This document shows, piece after piece, positions 1-9,447 of a DNA stretch of 64,000 nucleotides. The stretch comes from Gammaproteobacteria bacterium HGW-Gammaproteobacteria-11. GTDB taxonomy: Bacteria > Pseudomonadota > Gammaproteobacteria > Pseudomonadales > Pseudomonadaceae. The stretch spans positions 124,001 through 188,000 of the forward strand of contig PGZJ01000001.1 in the NCBI GenBank assembly GCA_002840055.1, written 5' to 3'. The position numbers and the translations under genes are program-made. Within the stretch, counting starts at the first letter, position 1; the number at the start of each line of letters is the position of its first letter. The notes beneath the pieces are model-generated. The model was not told where the DNA came from and did no database searches. It saw nothing but the letters and a program-made list of their open reading frames with translations.

Positions 1-536
1 CTCAACTGCCCCAGATCGCCGCCCTGCTCCCTGGATGGGCAACCGGAGTGCAAGGTGGCCAATTCAACAAATCGCGCGGGATTGTTCCGCAGTTCGGCGA
101 TCAGTGCAATCGCCTGTTCGCGCAGCCGGCTGCGTTCCGGGGTGTCATCCGGGGCTACCGCCAGAAGAATATGCCGCGCCTGTACCAACGGAGCACTGCA
201 GAAACGCGACACATTGCTCCGATAGACTTGTTCAAGACTCTCATCATCGGTGACCGGCACCTTGACTTCGTGCTCGAGCAGTACGCGGATCAGGGCCTCA
301 TCCTCGGTTTCCTCAGCCTCGGGCTGGGCCTTGAGGCCCAACTCGGAGGCACGCTGGATCAGCAGCGTGCGAATTACCAACGCCTGGGCGGCCATGAACA
401 TGGCCTCGTCCTGGCTTTCAGCCGGGTGATACTGCATTTCCATACCCAGCATGTCGCGATCCAGCTCTACGCCGTTGACCCGAATAAGCGGCCAGGCCTG
501 CGTGTGACTGGACGCAATAATAGCGCTGTTGTTCAT
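1..536 (-). CDS. Parvulin-type peptidyl-prolyl cis-trans isomerase (3' end cut by window edge)
   Basis: This is an open frame of about 178 codons from ATG at 536 that runs off the window with no stop. The N-terminal half is helical and acidic (a SurA/PpiD/NifM-like chaperone arm). From about residue 120 it reads as a rotamase domain, with ARHIL near residue 120 and GGDLGQ at the edge, both parvulin signatures. The gene is the last visible member of the narK-narGHJI run, 84 bp after narI. In Pseudomonas a PPIase of this type sits after narI and before a moaA paralogue, and is thought to help nitrate reductase folding. No signal peptide is apparent, so a cytoplasmic role is likely. The family is clear, and the role in NarGHI maturation rests on context. 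Confidence 0.85.
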   Translation of the reverse strand, partial: MNNSAIIASSHTQAWPLIRVNGVELDRDMLGMEMQYHPAESQDEAMFMAAQALVIRTLLIQRASELGLKAQPEAEETEDEALIRVLLEHEVKVPVTDDESLEQVYRSNVSRFCSAPLVQARHILLAVAPDDTPERSRLREQAIALIAELRNNPARFVELATLHSGCPSREQGGDLGQL

Positions 537-620
537 ATGCAAATCCTCAAGGAGCGTTTTCCTGCTGTTCAGCCTTGCAGTTCATCGGGTGCAGCCAAGT
601 GGCAGCACCCGATGCCCACA

Positions 621-1301
621 TCAGCCCTTCTGCCTGACGATCTGGTAACGCCGACCGAGGTACCAGACCGGCGCACTGATCATGTGTACCAGGCGGGTAA
701 AGGGGAACAGCACGAACAGGCTCAGACCAAGGAACACATGCAGCTTGTAAACCAGCCCGACCGGTTCGATCGAGGCAGCGGCCAGCATCGGCTGCAGGGT
801 CACGGTGTATTGCGCCCAATTGGCCAGCATGACCATCACCGAGCCGTCCAGATGCTGCAGCGAGAAGAAAATGCTGCTGAGCCCCAGCAGCAACTGCGCC
901 AGCAGGACCCAGAGGATCATGATGTCGGAGAAGCTGGACTGCGCCCGTACCCGCGGATTGGTCATGCGCCGGTGAATCAGCATCAGCAGGCCGATCAGGC
1001 ACAGGGTGCCAAAGAAGCCGCCGGAGATCATCGCCAGCATCTGCTTGCCGGACGTACTGATCACATGGTGATAGATGGACTCCGGAATCAGCAGCCCGAC
1101 AAAATGCCCGGCAAAAATGAACAGGATACCGACATGGAACAGATTGCTCGCCAGGCGCATGCCCTTGCTGCTCATAAGCTGACTGGAGTGGGCCTTCCAG
1201 GTGTACTGGGACAGATCGAAGCGTGCCCAGCTACCGATGATAAATACCGCCAGGGCAACGTAGGGATAAACCCCGAACAACAGTAAATTCAAGTTGGACA
1301 T
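621..1301 (-). CDS. narI: Respiratory nitrate reductase gamma subunit (cytochrome b, NarI)
   Basis: NarI is the membrane di-haem b subunit that takes electrons from quinol and passes them to NarH. The 226-residue protein has five hydrophobic helices, the family norm. The four expected haem ligands are visible as two His pairs with E. coli spacing: FHVG and GHFVG ten residues apart in helix 2, and YKLH and RLVH eighteen residues apart near the C-terminus. ATG at 1301 follows GGAGACAG. The gene starts 9 bp after narJ within the narGHJI operon. It is full length and unremarkable. Confidence 0.97.
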   Translation of the reverse strand: MSNLNLLLFGVYPYVALAVFIIGSWARFDLSQYTWKAHSSQLMSSKGMRLASNLFHVGILFIFAGHFVGLLIPESIYHHVISTSGKQMLAMISGGFFGTLCLIGLLMLIHRRMTNPRVRAQSSFSDIMILWVLLAQLLLGLSSIFFSLQHLDGSVMVMLANWAQYTVTLQPMLAAASIEPVGLVYKLHVFLGLSLFVLFPFTRLVHMISAPVWYLGRRYQIVRQKG

Positions 1302-1310
1302 GTCTGTCTC

Positions 1311-2045
1311 CTACGCCCGGCCAGCCGGCAGGGCCTTGTCATTGAAATCCACCCAGTGGACCGGGACCGCCACCGCATCCTTGGCTCGACCGGCCGCCGG
1401 ACGAGTGCCACAGGCATCCTTCTGGTCGCCATTGAGGAAGGTCACCTGCTCCTCCTCCCAGATCTTGTCGAGGGCTTCCAGGCTGGTATCGGACTCCTCG
1501 GCCGCGACCTGATTGCGCACGGCGTCAATCGCTTCCTGCGGCTCATGCCCGGCCATCTGCAACAGCGCGGTAAAACAGGCGGCGTAATCGGACTGACGCT
1601 CCTGCAAACGCGCCGCCAGCAGCGCCAGCAAATGCTCGACATCCGCCAGCCCTTCACGCGCAACAATCGGATCGCAGCTGGACTGGAACTCCAGGTAAAG
1701 CGGGATATAGTCCGGCAGCTCCTTGACGCCTATGGCAAAACCGGCGGCCTCGTACTGCGCCATCAGATCGACCATGGCCTGACCCCGATCGCGGGACTCG
1801 CCATGCACGTGTTCGAACAGCAGCAGGGAGAGAAAGCGGCCGCGCTCGAACATCTCGTTGTAGCCTTCCTGAATATCCATCAGGTCGCTGTCGGCCAGCC
1901 GAGCCAGCAGACCCGACAACGCGGCACGCTGCTCCCGGCTGATCTCGCGACTGGCATCAATGGCCTGCTGCAGTTCGTCACGGGCCAGTTGCAACTCGGC
2001 ACTGGGGTAATCCATCAACAGCGATATCACCTTGAGTATGCGCAT
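1311..2045 (-). CDS. narJ: Nitrate reductase molybdenum cofactor assembly chaperone (NarJ)
   Basis: NarJ is a TorD-family chaperone that binds apo-NarG and coordinates molybdenum cofactor insertion before membrane docking on NarI. The 244-residue all-helical acidic protein begins MRILKVISLLMDYPS and includes the typical segment FERGRFLSLLLFEHVHGES near residue 70. I chose ATG at 2045 because GGAGG lies 7 bp upstream. An in-frame TTG at 2051 would overlap the narH stop, which is possible but has no better ribosome site. The C-terminal tail (about residue 200 on) is Ala/Gly/Pro-rich and variable. It lies between narH and narI. Confidence 0.96.
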   Translation of the reverse strand: MRILKVISLLMDYPSAELQLARDELQQAIDASREISREQRAALSGLLARLADSDLMDIQEGYNEMFERGRFLSLLLFEHVHGESRDRGQAMVDLMAQYEAAGFAIGVKELPDYIPLYLEFQSSCDPIVAREGLADVEHLLALLAARLQERQSDYAACFTALLQMAGHEPQEAIDAVRNQVAAEESDTSLEALDKIWEEEQVTFLNGDQKDACGTRPAAGRAKDAVAVPVHWVDFNDKALPAGRA

Positions 2046-2047
2046 GG

Positions 2048-3586
2048 TCAATCCTCCCAGATCTGCACGGTTTTCAGGACATCCCGGCTGGTGGCTTTCT
2101 TGCCGCCGAACATGTTCACATCGGAGTCGCCACTGCAGCCGCTGCCAAAACTGAAGCCGCAGCCACTGCGCTCGCCAAAGACTTCACTCATGGCTTCCTC
2201 ACGGTGTGCGGTGGGAATCACAAAGCGGTCCTCGTAATTGGCAATCGCCAGATAGCGATACATGTCCTCGGCAAGTGCCTTGGTCAGACCCACGTCCTCC
2301 AGCACCTTGAGGTTCTCGACGCCATCGACCTGCTGGGCACGCTTGTAAACACGCATGGCCAGCAGCCGCTTGAGCGCCAGCTTGACCGGTTGTTCATCAC
2401 CGGCGGTGAGCATGTTGGCCAGATAGCGCAACGGAATACGCAGGCTATCGACGTCCGGCAGAATGCCGTTCATGCTGACCTTGCCGGCCTCGGCGGCATT
2501 CTGGATCGGTGACAAGGGTGGTACGTACCAGACCATCGGCAAGGTGCGGTATTCCGGGTGCAGCGGCAGAGCCAGACGCCAGTCCACCGCCAGTTTGTAC
2601 ACCGGTGACTGCTGCGCAGCCTCGATCACTGACAAGGCCACACCATCGGCCAGGGCCTGCTTGATCACGGCCGGGTCATGGGGGTCAAGGAACAGCCCCA
2701 GTTGCTCTTCGTACAGATCCTGCTCGCTCGGGGTGCTGGCCACCTCATGGATACGGTCGGCGTCATACAGCAGTACACCCAGATAACGAATGCGCCCGAC
2801 ACAGGTTTCCGAACAGATAGTCGGCATACCGGCTTCGATGCGCGGGTAGCAGAAAATGCACTTCTCGGATTTGCCGCTCTTCCAGTTGAAGTAGATCTTC
2901 TTGTACGGACAGCCGCTGATGCACATGCGCCAGCCGCGGCACTTTTCCTGATCAATCAGGACAATGCCGTCTTCCTCGCGCTTGTAGATCGCCCCGCTCG
3001 GGCAGGCCGCCGCACAGGTCGGATTCAGGCAGTGTTCGCACAGACGCGGCAGGTACATCATGAAGGTGTTTTCGTACTCACCGTAGATGTCCGCCTGGAT
3101 CTGGTCGAAGTTCTTGTCCTTGCGCCGCTTGGCAAACTCGGTACCGAGAATCTCCTCCCAGTTCGGGCCCCACTCGATCTTTTCCATGCGTTTGCCGGAA
3201 ATCGCCGAACGTGGGCGCGCCGTCGGCTGGTGAGCTGAAGACGGTGCGGTATGCAGATGCTGGTAATCGAAATCAAAGGGCTCGTAGTAATCGTCGATGG
3301 TCGGCATGTCCGGGTTGGCGAAGATGTTCGCCAGTACGCGGAATTTGCCGCCGATACGCGGATTGATCGAGCCATTGCTGTTGCGCTTCCAGCCGCCCTT
3401 CCACTTGTCCTGGTTTTCCCACTCCTTGGGGTAGCCGATACCGGGCTTGGTCTCGACGTTGTTGAACCAGGCGTATTCCATGCCCTCACGGCTGGTCCAG
3501 ACGTTTTTGCAGGTAACCGAACAGGTGTGGCAGCCAATGCACTTGTCCAGATTCAATACCATGCCTACTTGTGAACGTATTTTCAT
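2048..3586 (-). CDS. narH: Respiratory nitrate reductase beta subunit (iron-sulfur, NarH)
   Basis: NarH carries three [4Fe-4S] clusters and one [3Fe-4S] cluster that wire NarI haems to NarG. The protein is 512 residues, the usual NarH length. Four cysteine clusters are visible: CIGCHTC near residue 16, CEHCLNPTC near 184, CRGWRMC near 217 where Trp replaces the ligand of the [3Fe-4S] cluster, and CIFC...CSETC near 245. An upstream in-frame extension to 3640 lies inside narG and is rejected: ATG at 3586 has GGAG upstream and matches the family N-terminus MKIRSQVGMV. It is 10 bp after narG and its stop abuts narJ. Confidence 0.97.
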   Translation of the reverse strand: MKIRSQVGMVLNLDKCIGCHTCSVTCKNVWTSREGMEYAWFNNVETKPGIGYPKEWENQDKWKGGWKRNSNGSINPRIGGKFRVLANIFANPDMPTIDDYYEPFDFDYQHLHTAPSSAHQPTARPRSAISGKRMEKIEWGPNWEEILGTEFAKRRKDKNFDQIQADIYGEYENTFMMYLPRLCEHCLNPTCAAACPSGAIYKREEDGIVLIDQEKCRGWRMCISGCPYKKIYFNWKSGKSEKCIFCYPRIEAGMPTICSETCVGRIRYLGVLLYDADRIHEVASTPSEQDLYEEQLGLFLDPHDPAVIKQALADGVALSVIEAAQQSPVYKLAVDWRLALPLHPEYRTLPMVWYVPPLSPIQNAAEAGKVSMNGILPDVDSLRIPLRYLANMLTAGDEQPVKLALKRLLAMRVYKRAQQVDGVENLKVLEDVGLTKALAEDMYRYLAIANYEDRFVIPTAHREEAMSEVFGERSGCGFSFGSGCSGDSDVNMFGGKKATSRDVLKTVQIWED

Positions 3587-3596
3587 GGCTGTCTCC

Positions 3597-6500
3597 TCAC
3601 TCGATATCCCGGGGTAACGGCTGGGGCAATGCATCACCACCCAGGCCGCCGTGTTCTGGTCCGTCCAGCCAGTCGATCTTGCTCATCTTGCGAACCACCA
3701 CGAACTCATCGCGGTTGCAGCCGACTGTGCCGTAGTAGTTGAATCCCCAGGACTGCTGGGCATAACCGCCAATCATGTGGGTGGGCTTGAGCACAATGCG
3801 GGTCACCGAATTGTGGTGTCCGCCACGGGTACCGGTCATTTCGCTGCCAGGCATGTTCACGATGCGTTCCTGGGCGTGGTACATCATCACCATGCCCTCC
3901 TTGACCCGCTGACTGACCACGGCACGGGCCACCAGGGCGCCGTTGGCGTTGAAACACTCAACCCAGTCGTTGTCTTCGATACCGGCCTTGGCTGCGTCCA
4001 CTTCCGACAGCCAGATGATCGGGCCGCCGCGGCTCAGTGTGAGCATCAGCAGGTTGTCCGAGTAAGTGCTGTGGATACCCCACTTCTGGTGCGGGGTAAT
4101 CCAGTTCAACACGATCTCGCTGTTGCCATTCGGCTTCTTGCCCTTCACATAACCGGTAGTGCGGGTATTGATCGGCGGCCGGTAGCTCATCAGCTGTTCA
4201 CCAAAGGCCTGCATCCACGGGTGATCCTGGAAGAACTGCTGGCGACCGGTGATGGTGCGCCAGGGAATATATTCGTGGACGTTGGTGTATCCGGCGTTGT
4301 AGCTGACATGGTCGTCTTCCAGGCCCGACCAGGTCGGACTGGAGATGATCTTGCGCGGCTGCGCCTGGATATCACGGAAGCGAATCGCCTCGTGCTCCTT
4401 GCCCACCGCCAGATGGCTGTGGTCGCGGCCGGTAAACTTGGACAGCGCGGCCCAGGCCTTGACCGAGACATGGCCGTTGGTTTCCGGTGCCAGGCTGAGG
4501 ATCACCTCGGCGGCATCAATGGCCGTGTTGATCCGTGGCCGACCCTGGCTGACACCCGGCTCCAGCACGTCGTGATTCAGCTTGCCGAGGAAAGCTACCT
4601 CGTCATCGGTGTTCCAGCTAATGCCCTTGCCGCCGTTACCCAGTTTCTCCAGCGCCGGCCCCAGTGAAGTGAATTTCTTGAAGGTATTGGGGAAGTCCCG
4701 CTCCACCACCACCATGTTCGGGCAGTTCTTGCCCGGTACCGGAGCAACACCAGCGGTTTTCCAGTCGGTGCCGCCGAACGGCTGTGCCAGTTCACCGGGG
4801 CTGTCATGCAGCATCGGCACGGTGACCAGATCCTGCTCAACACCCAGCACGCCCTTGGACACCTCGGAAAAGGCCTTGGCGATCGACTTGTAGATTTCCC
4901 AGTCGGACCTGGATTCCCAGGCCGGATCGATGGCCGCAGACAGCGGGTGAATAAAGGGGTGCATGTCCGAGGTGTTCATGTCGTCCTTTTCGTACCAGGT
5001 CGCGGTCGGCAGAACGATATCCGAGTAGACACAGGTCGAGGACATACGGAAGTCCAGGGTCGTGACCAGATCGACCTTGCCCACGGCGCCGTCGTCAACC
5101 CACTCGGCCTGCTGCGGCTTGACGCCGTCACGCTTGCCCAGATCCTCGTTCATCACCCCATGCTTGTCGGTACCCAGCAGGTACTTGAGCATGTACTCAT
5201 GACCCTTGCCGGACGAGCCGAGCAGGTTGGAACGCCAGATAAACAGGTTGCGCGGGAAGTTGTCCGGGTTGTCCGGCTGCTCACAGGCAAACTTCAGGGT
5301 GCCGTCCTGCAGCGACTTGAGCACGTAGTCCTTGGGGTCCATGCCCAGCGCTGCGGCCTCGCGGCAGATCGCCAGCGGGTTGCGGTTCAGTTGCGGGGCG
5401 CTGGGTAGCCAGCCACCGCGCTCGGCCTGAATGTTGTAGTCGAGCATGTGCTCGGGGAACTGGGTCTTGTCCGCCAGCGGTGAGAGGATTTCATGCACGC
5501 TCATCTTCTCGTGACGCCACTGTGAACTGTGGTTGTAGAAGAAGCTGGTGCCGTTCATCTGCCGTGGCGGGCGGCTCCAGTCCAGACCAAAGGCCAGCGG
5601 CAGCCAGCCGGTCTGCGGCCGCAGCTTTTCCTGGCCGACATAGTGCGCCCAGCCACCGCCACTCTGGCCGACACAACCACAGAGCATGAGCATGTTGATC
5701 AGCCCACGATAGTTCATGTCCATGTGGTACCAGTGGTTCATCGCCGCACCGACAATGATCATCGAGCGACCCTTGGTCTTGTCGGCATTGTCGGCAAACT
5801 CACGGGCCACCTGGATCACTTTCTCGCGGCTGACGCCGGTGATCTGCTCCTGCCAGGCCGGGGTGCCGGGTACGCTGGCATCATCATAACTGCTGGCCAC
5901 GTTGCCACCGCCCAGACCCCGACAGATACCCAGACCAGCGGCCTGAATATCAAATACGGTAGCGACCCGCAGACTGCGACCGTCGGCCTGGCTCAGGGTT
6001 TTGCTGGGCAGGCGACGGAACTGGATCTCTTCACCATCGGCCTGCTGGAAATGGTCGTGCAACTGGCCACCAAAGTACGGGAAGGCCACCTCGACCGCCT
6101 CGCCGTCTTCCAGCAACGAGAGCTGCAAGGCAACATTACGGCCTTCGCCACCTTCGCGGGCTTCAATGTTCCACTTGCCGGATTCACCCCAGCGGTAGCC
6201 GATGGCACCCAGCGGCGACACCAGTTGGCTGTCGGTGCTGTCGATGGCGATGGTTTTCCATTCCGGGTTGTTGTCCTGACCCAGTTGACCATCCAGATCC
6301 GAGGCGCGCAGGAAGCGCGTCGGCTTGTAACCACCCTCCATCTCTTCCAGCAGCACCAGCATCGGCAGGTCGGTATAGCGCCGTACGTAATCGGTAAAGT
6401 AGGCGCTGGGCCTTTCAAGGTGGAATTCCTTGAAGATCACATGGTTGAAGGCCTGGGCCAGGGCGGCATCAGTGCCCTGCTTGGGGTTCAGCCAGAGATC

Positions 6501-7373
6501 GGTGAGCTTGGCGACCTCGGAGTAGTCCGGGGTAATGGAGACCGTCTTGGTGCCCTTGTAACGCACCTCGGTAAAGAAGTGCGCATCCGGGGTGCGGGTC
6601 TGCGGCACGTTGGAGCCCCAGGCAATGATGTAGTTGGAGTTATACCAATCAGCCGATTCCGGCACGTCGGTCTGCTCGCCCCAGACCATCGGCGAGGCCG
6701 GTGGCAGGTCGCAATACCAGTCGTAGAAGCTCAGGCAGACGCCGCCGATCAGCGACAGGTAGCGGCTACCTGCGGCATAACTGACCATCGACATGGCTGG
6801 GATCGGCGAGAAGCCAATGACCCGGTCCGGGCCGTATTGCTTGACCGTATAGACGTTGGCGGCGGCAATGATTTCGGTGACTTCGTCCCAGCTCGAGCGA
6901 ATGAAACCGCCGAGGCCGCGCTGGCTCTTGTAGCTGCGCGCCTTGTCGGCATCCTCGACAATACTGGCCCAGGCATCCACCGGATCGAGTTTTGCCCGTG
7001 CTTCACGCCAGAGTTTGAGCAGCGGCTTGCGCACCTTGGGGTACTTGAGCCGGTTGGCGCTGTAGATATACCAGCTGTAGCTGGCACCGCGCGGACAGCC
7101 ACGGGGCTCATGATTGGGTAGGTCCGGACGGGTGCGTGGGTAGTCGGTCTGCTGGGTTTCCCAGGTAATCAGGCCGTTCTTCACATAGATCTTCCAGGAA
7201 CAGGAGCCGGTGCAGTTGACCCCGTGGGTCGAGCGCACGATCTTGTCGTACTGCCAGCGGGCACGGTAGACATTTTCCCAGTCGCGGGACTCCTTGCGGG
7301 TCTCACCGTGACCATCGGCAAACTCATCCTGTTTGCGGTTGAAAAAGCGCAATTGATCGAGCAGGTGACTCAT
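3597..7373 (-). CDS. narG: Respiratory nitrate reductase alpha subunit (molybdopterin catalytic, NarG)
   Basis: NarG is the catalytic subunit that reduces nitrate to nitrite at a bis-molybdopterin guanine dinucleotide Mo centre on the cytoplasmic face of the membrane. It is 1258 residues (E. coli 1247). The N-terminus shows HGVNCTGSC, the His/Cys site of the FS0 [4Fe-4S] cluster, followed by RGCPRG. The segment YNSNYIIAWGSN contains the usual substrate/Mo region. No twin-arginine signal is present, as expected for the inward-facing enzyme. Start at 7373 has GAGGAG 8 bp upstream. The start lies 98 bp after narK2, so cotranscription from the narK1 promoter is likely. Molybdenum cofactor genes are at 18-21 kb. 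Confidence 0.98.
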   Translation of the reverse strand: MSHLLDQLRFFNRKQDEFADGHGETRKESRDWENVYRARWQYDKIVRSTHGVNCTGSCSWKIYVKNGLITWETQQTDYPRTRPDLPNHEPRGCPRGASYSWYIYSANRLKYPKVRKPLLKLWREARAKLDPVDAWASIVEDADKARSYKSQRGLGGFIRSSWDEVTEIIAAANVYTVKQYGPDRVIGFSPIPAMSMVSYAAGSRYLSLIGGVCLSFYDWYCDLPPASPMVWGEQTDVPESADWYNSNYIIAWGSNVPQTRTPDAHFFTEVRYKGTKTVSITPDYSEVAKLTDLWLNPKQGTDAALAQAFNHVIFKEFHLERPSAYFTDYVRRYTDLPMLVLLEEMEGGYKPTRFLRASDLDGQLGQDNNPEWKTIAIDSTDSQLVSPLGAIGYRWGESGKWNIEAREGGEGRNVALQLSLLEDGEAVEVAFPYFGGQLHDHFQQADGEEIQFRRLPSKTLSQADGRSLRVATVFDIQAAGLGICRGLGGGNVASSYDDASVPGTPAWQEQITGVSREKVIQVAREFADNADKTKGRSMIIVGAAMNHWYHMDMNYRGLINMLMLCGCVGQSGGGWAHYVGQEKLRPQTGWLPLAFGLDWSRPPRQMNGTSFFYNHSSQWRHEKMSVHEILSPLADKTQFPEHMLDYNIQAERGGWLPSAPQLNRNPLAICREAAALGMDPKDYVLKSLQDGTLKFACEQPDNPDNFPRNLFIWRSNLLGSSGKGHEYMLKYLLGTDKHGVMNEDLGKRDGVKPQQAEWVDDGAVGKVDLVTTLDFRMSSTCVYSDIVLPTATWYEKDDMNTSDMHPFIHPLSAAIDPAWESRSDWEIYKSIAKAFSEVSKGVLGVEQDLVTVPMLHDSPGELAQPFGGTDWKTAGVAPVPGKNCPNMVVVERDFPNTFKKFTSLGPALEKLGNGGKGISWNTDDEVAFLGKLNHDVLEPGVSQGRPRINTAIDAAEVILSLAPETNGHVSVKAWAALSKFTGRDHSHLAVGKEHEAIRFRDIQAQPRKIISSPTWSGLEDDHVSYNAGYTNVHEYIPWRTITGRQQFFQDHPWMQAFGEQLMSYRPPINTRTTGYVKGKKPNGNSEIVLNWITPHQKWGIHSTYSDNLLMLTLSRGGPIIWLSEVDAAKAGIEDNDWVECFNANGALVARAVVSQRVKEGMVMMYHAQERIVNMPGSEMTGTRGGHHNSVTRIVLKPTHMIGGYAQQSWGFNYYGTVGCNRDEFVVVRKMSKIDWLDGPEHGGLGGDALPQPLPRDIE

Positions 7374-7471
7374 GGTTTTTCTCCTCATGCCGGTGCGGAT
7401 TCGTGTCCGACCGGTCGGCTCATCAGTTCGTTATCGCGGCCTGGTCCGGGCCGCACAGTCTTGAAGCGGCT

Positions 7472-8956
7472 TCAGCTCGGGTGATGATTGGCCTCCAGCT
7501 CTCGGTCCACCGAGGACACGTAGTACTCCTCGGAAAAGGCGCCTTCAGGTTCTTTCAGCCAGACAAAGCACAGGGCAAAGCTGATAAAGGCTCCGGCCGC
7601 AATAATCATGAAAAACTGCGAGGGCGTGACGAAGGTAAAGAGGGTCAGGTAGCACACCGCACCGACATTGCCGTAGGCACCGGCCATGCCGGAGATCTGC
7701 CCGGTGATGCGCCGCTTGATCGACGGGATGATGCCGAAGGTGGCGCCCTCGGCACCCTGCACGAAGACCGAACAGGCTACGGTCACTGCCACGGCAATCA
7801 GCAGCGGCCACTTCTCGTTCATCAACCCCATGAGCAGGAAGCCGATACCGATGCCAAGCATGTAGGCGAGCATGACAAAACGGCGGTTACCCATGCGGTC
7901 GGAGACCAGCCCTCCCATGGGACGGGCGACCAGGTTGACGAAGGCAAAGGACGCAGCAATGATGCCCGCCGTGGTCGGTGTCAGGCCCCAGGTCAGCTCG
8001 AAGAACATCGGCAGCATGGAGACCACCGCCAGTTCAGCACCAAAGTTGGCGAAATAGGTGGAGTTCAAGGCAGCCACGGTGTTGAAGGGGTATTTATCGT
8101 CCTCCGGCACGCCCTTTTTCAGGATCGGGATATTGACCCGCAGGATCTGCACCACCTGGTACAACACCACCAGGGCAATCACCAGATAGCAGATCACCGC
8201 TCCGGTCATCGACAGAAAGCCCATGTTCTGGATGCGCCAGACCAGGATCGCCAGTACCCCGACCATGGGAATGGTCCAGAGAATCAGCTTGACCATATCG
8301 GCCCAGCTGCTGACTTCCATGGCCATGGCCTTTTTCGGTTTGTGATGCACGGTACCGGGTGGGCCGTCAGTCAAGGCAAACCAGTAATAGACGCCATACG
8401 CGGCCATGATGATGGCCGAGGTGGCAATCGACCAGCGCCAGCCCTCCGGACCACCAAAGATATGAATGGCAATGGCCGGCAGACTCATGGCCGCAGCGGC
8501 GGAGCCGAAGTTGCCCCAGCCGGCATAGAAGCCCTCGGCAAAACCGATATCCTTGGGCTTGAACCACATGGCGGTCATATGGATGCCGACCACAAAGCTG
8601 GCACCAATGGAGCCGAGAATCAGGCGTGCAACCAGCAATTGGGTGCGGGTATCGCCAAAGGCAAAGAACAGCGCCGGCAAGGCCATGATCACCATCAGGA
8701 CCGAAAACACCCGGCGTGGCCCCCAGCGATCCAGGGCCATGCCGACAATGATGCGGGCCGGAATGGTCAGGGCCACGTTGGCAATGGCGAACAGTTTGAT
8801 ATCGTCAGGCGTGAGCCAGTTCAGGCTCTTGAGCATGCTGGAGGCCAGCGGCGCCATGCCAAACCAGACAAAGAAACAGATATAGAAGGCGATCCAGGTC
8901 AGGTGCAGGGCCCTGATCTCAGGATTGCGGAACTTGAATACGTCAGCCACTTTCAT
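7472..8956 (-). CDS. narK2: Nitrate/nitrite transporter, NarK family (second copy)
   Basis: This is a 494-residue major facilitator superfamily protein with about 12 hydrophobic helices. Its Gly-rich signatures (GWGNFGSA near residue 155 and AGAYGNVGAV near 425) match the two nitrate-signature motifs of NarK/NRT transporters. It lies second among the transporters and next to narG, the position of narK2 in Pseudomonas, where this type is linked to nitrate/nitrite exchange during denitrification. The start at 8956 (MKVADVFKF) has GGAGAG 5 bp upstream. It differs strongly from the narK1 copy at 9448-11049, so this is not a recent duplication. The narK2 label is by position. Confidence 0.9.
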   Translation of the reverse strand: MKVADVFKFRNPEIRALHLTWIAFYICFFVWFGMAPLASSMLKSLNWLTPDDIKLFAIANVALTIPARIIVGMALDRWGPRRVFSVLMVIMALPALFFAFGDTRTQLLVARLILGSIGASFVVGIHMTAMWFKPKDIGFAEGFYAGWGNFGSAAAAMSLPAIAIHIFGGPEGWRWSIATSAIIMAAYGVYYWFALTDGPPGTVHHKPKKAMAMEVSSWADMVKLILWTIPMVGVLAILVWRIQNMGFLSMTGAVICYLVIALVVLYQVVQILRVNIPILKKGVPEDDKYPFNTVAALNSTYFANFGAELAVVSMLPMFFELTWGLTPTTAGIIAASFAFVNLVARPMGGLVSDRMGNRRFVMLAYMLGIGIGFLLMGLMNEKWPLLIAVAVTVACSVFVQGAEGATFGIIPSIKRRITGQISGMAGAYGNVGAVCYLTLFTFVTPSQFFMIIAAGAFISFALCFVWLKEPEGAFSEEYYVSSVDRELEANHHPS

Positions 8957-8974
8957 TGGATTCTCTCCGCGCAA

Positions 8975-9433
8975 TCAGGGGCAGGCTTGGATCAGCACCG
9001 GGCACGGGGCCCGACGTGCCAGGAAGGCACTGACACTGCCAAAGGTCATGTAATCCAGCTCGTCCACCAGCAGGTTCAGTGAACGCGAGATAAAACCACC
9101 GTCAGGCTCGTTGGAATGCCGGGCGATGACCAGCAGGTCCGGTTTCTTGTGCTCGGCGGCCTTGAGGATCATCTTGCGTGCATCGCCCTCGGCAATGATC
9201 ACCTCGGCATCCAGGCCCTGCTGACCAACCAGCTCGGCGGCCTCGCGCAGAAAGCTCTGAAACTCGCGTTTGTCCTGCTCAAATTTTTCCGTACTGACAT
9301 CGCTGGTATCCAGACTGCCCTCCACCACCCCCACCAGCATGATCAGCGGCTTGAGCGGCTTGAACATGTCGATGGTGGCCTGCAGGGCCTTTCTGGCGTT
9401 GCGTGAGTTGTCGTAGGCAAGCATGATTCTCAT
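8975..9433 (-). CDS. Universal stress protein inserted between the two nitrate transporters
   Basis: The 152-residue single-domain protein begins MRIMLAYDNSRNARKAL, the UspA N-terminus. It ends with SVSAFLARRAPCPVLI, the conserved C-terminal strand, and has LVIARHSNE before it. The Gly-rich ATP-binding loop is weak (no clear G-2X-G-9X-G-S/T), so nucleotide binding is uncertain. It is 14 bp after narK1 and 18 bp before narK2, so it is almost certainly cotranscribed with the nitrate genes. Pseudomonas universal stress proteins are often ANR-controlled anaerobic survival factors, and this placement fits. The start at 9433 was chosen over ATG at 9439 because GGAG is correctly spaced (6 bp) only for the former. 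Confidence 0.9.
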   Translation of the reverse strand: MRIMLAYDNSRNARKALQATIDMFKPLKPLIMLVGVVEGSLDTSDVSTEKFEQDKREFQSFLREAAELVGQQGLDAEVIIAEGDARKMILKAAEHKKPDLLVIARHSNEPDGGFISRSLNLLVDELDYMTFGSVSAFLARRAPCPVLIQACP

Positions 9434-9447
9434 GGTCATCTCCAGGC

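Noticed and set aside
48..1286. Long open frame of 412 codons on the plus strand over narI and the PPIase
   Set aside because: It is antisense to narI and the PPIase, both of which have clear motifs and ribosome sites. Its composition is that of a reverse-strand GC-rich frame.
7403..9082. 559-codon plus-strand frame over narK2 and the stress protein
   Set aside because: It is antisense to genes with membrane helices and family motifs. His/Gln/Asp-rich low-complexity sequence is typical of an antisense shadow.
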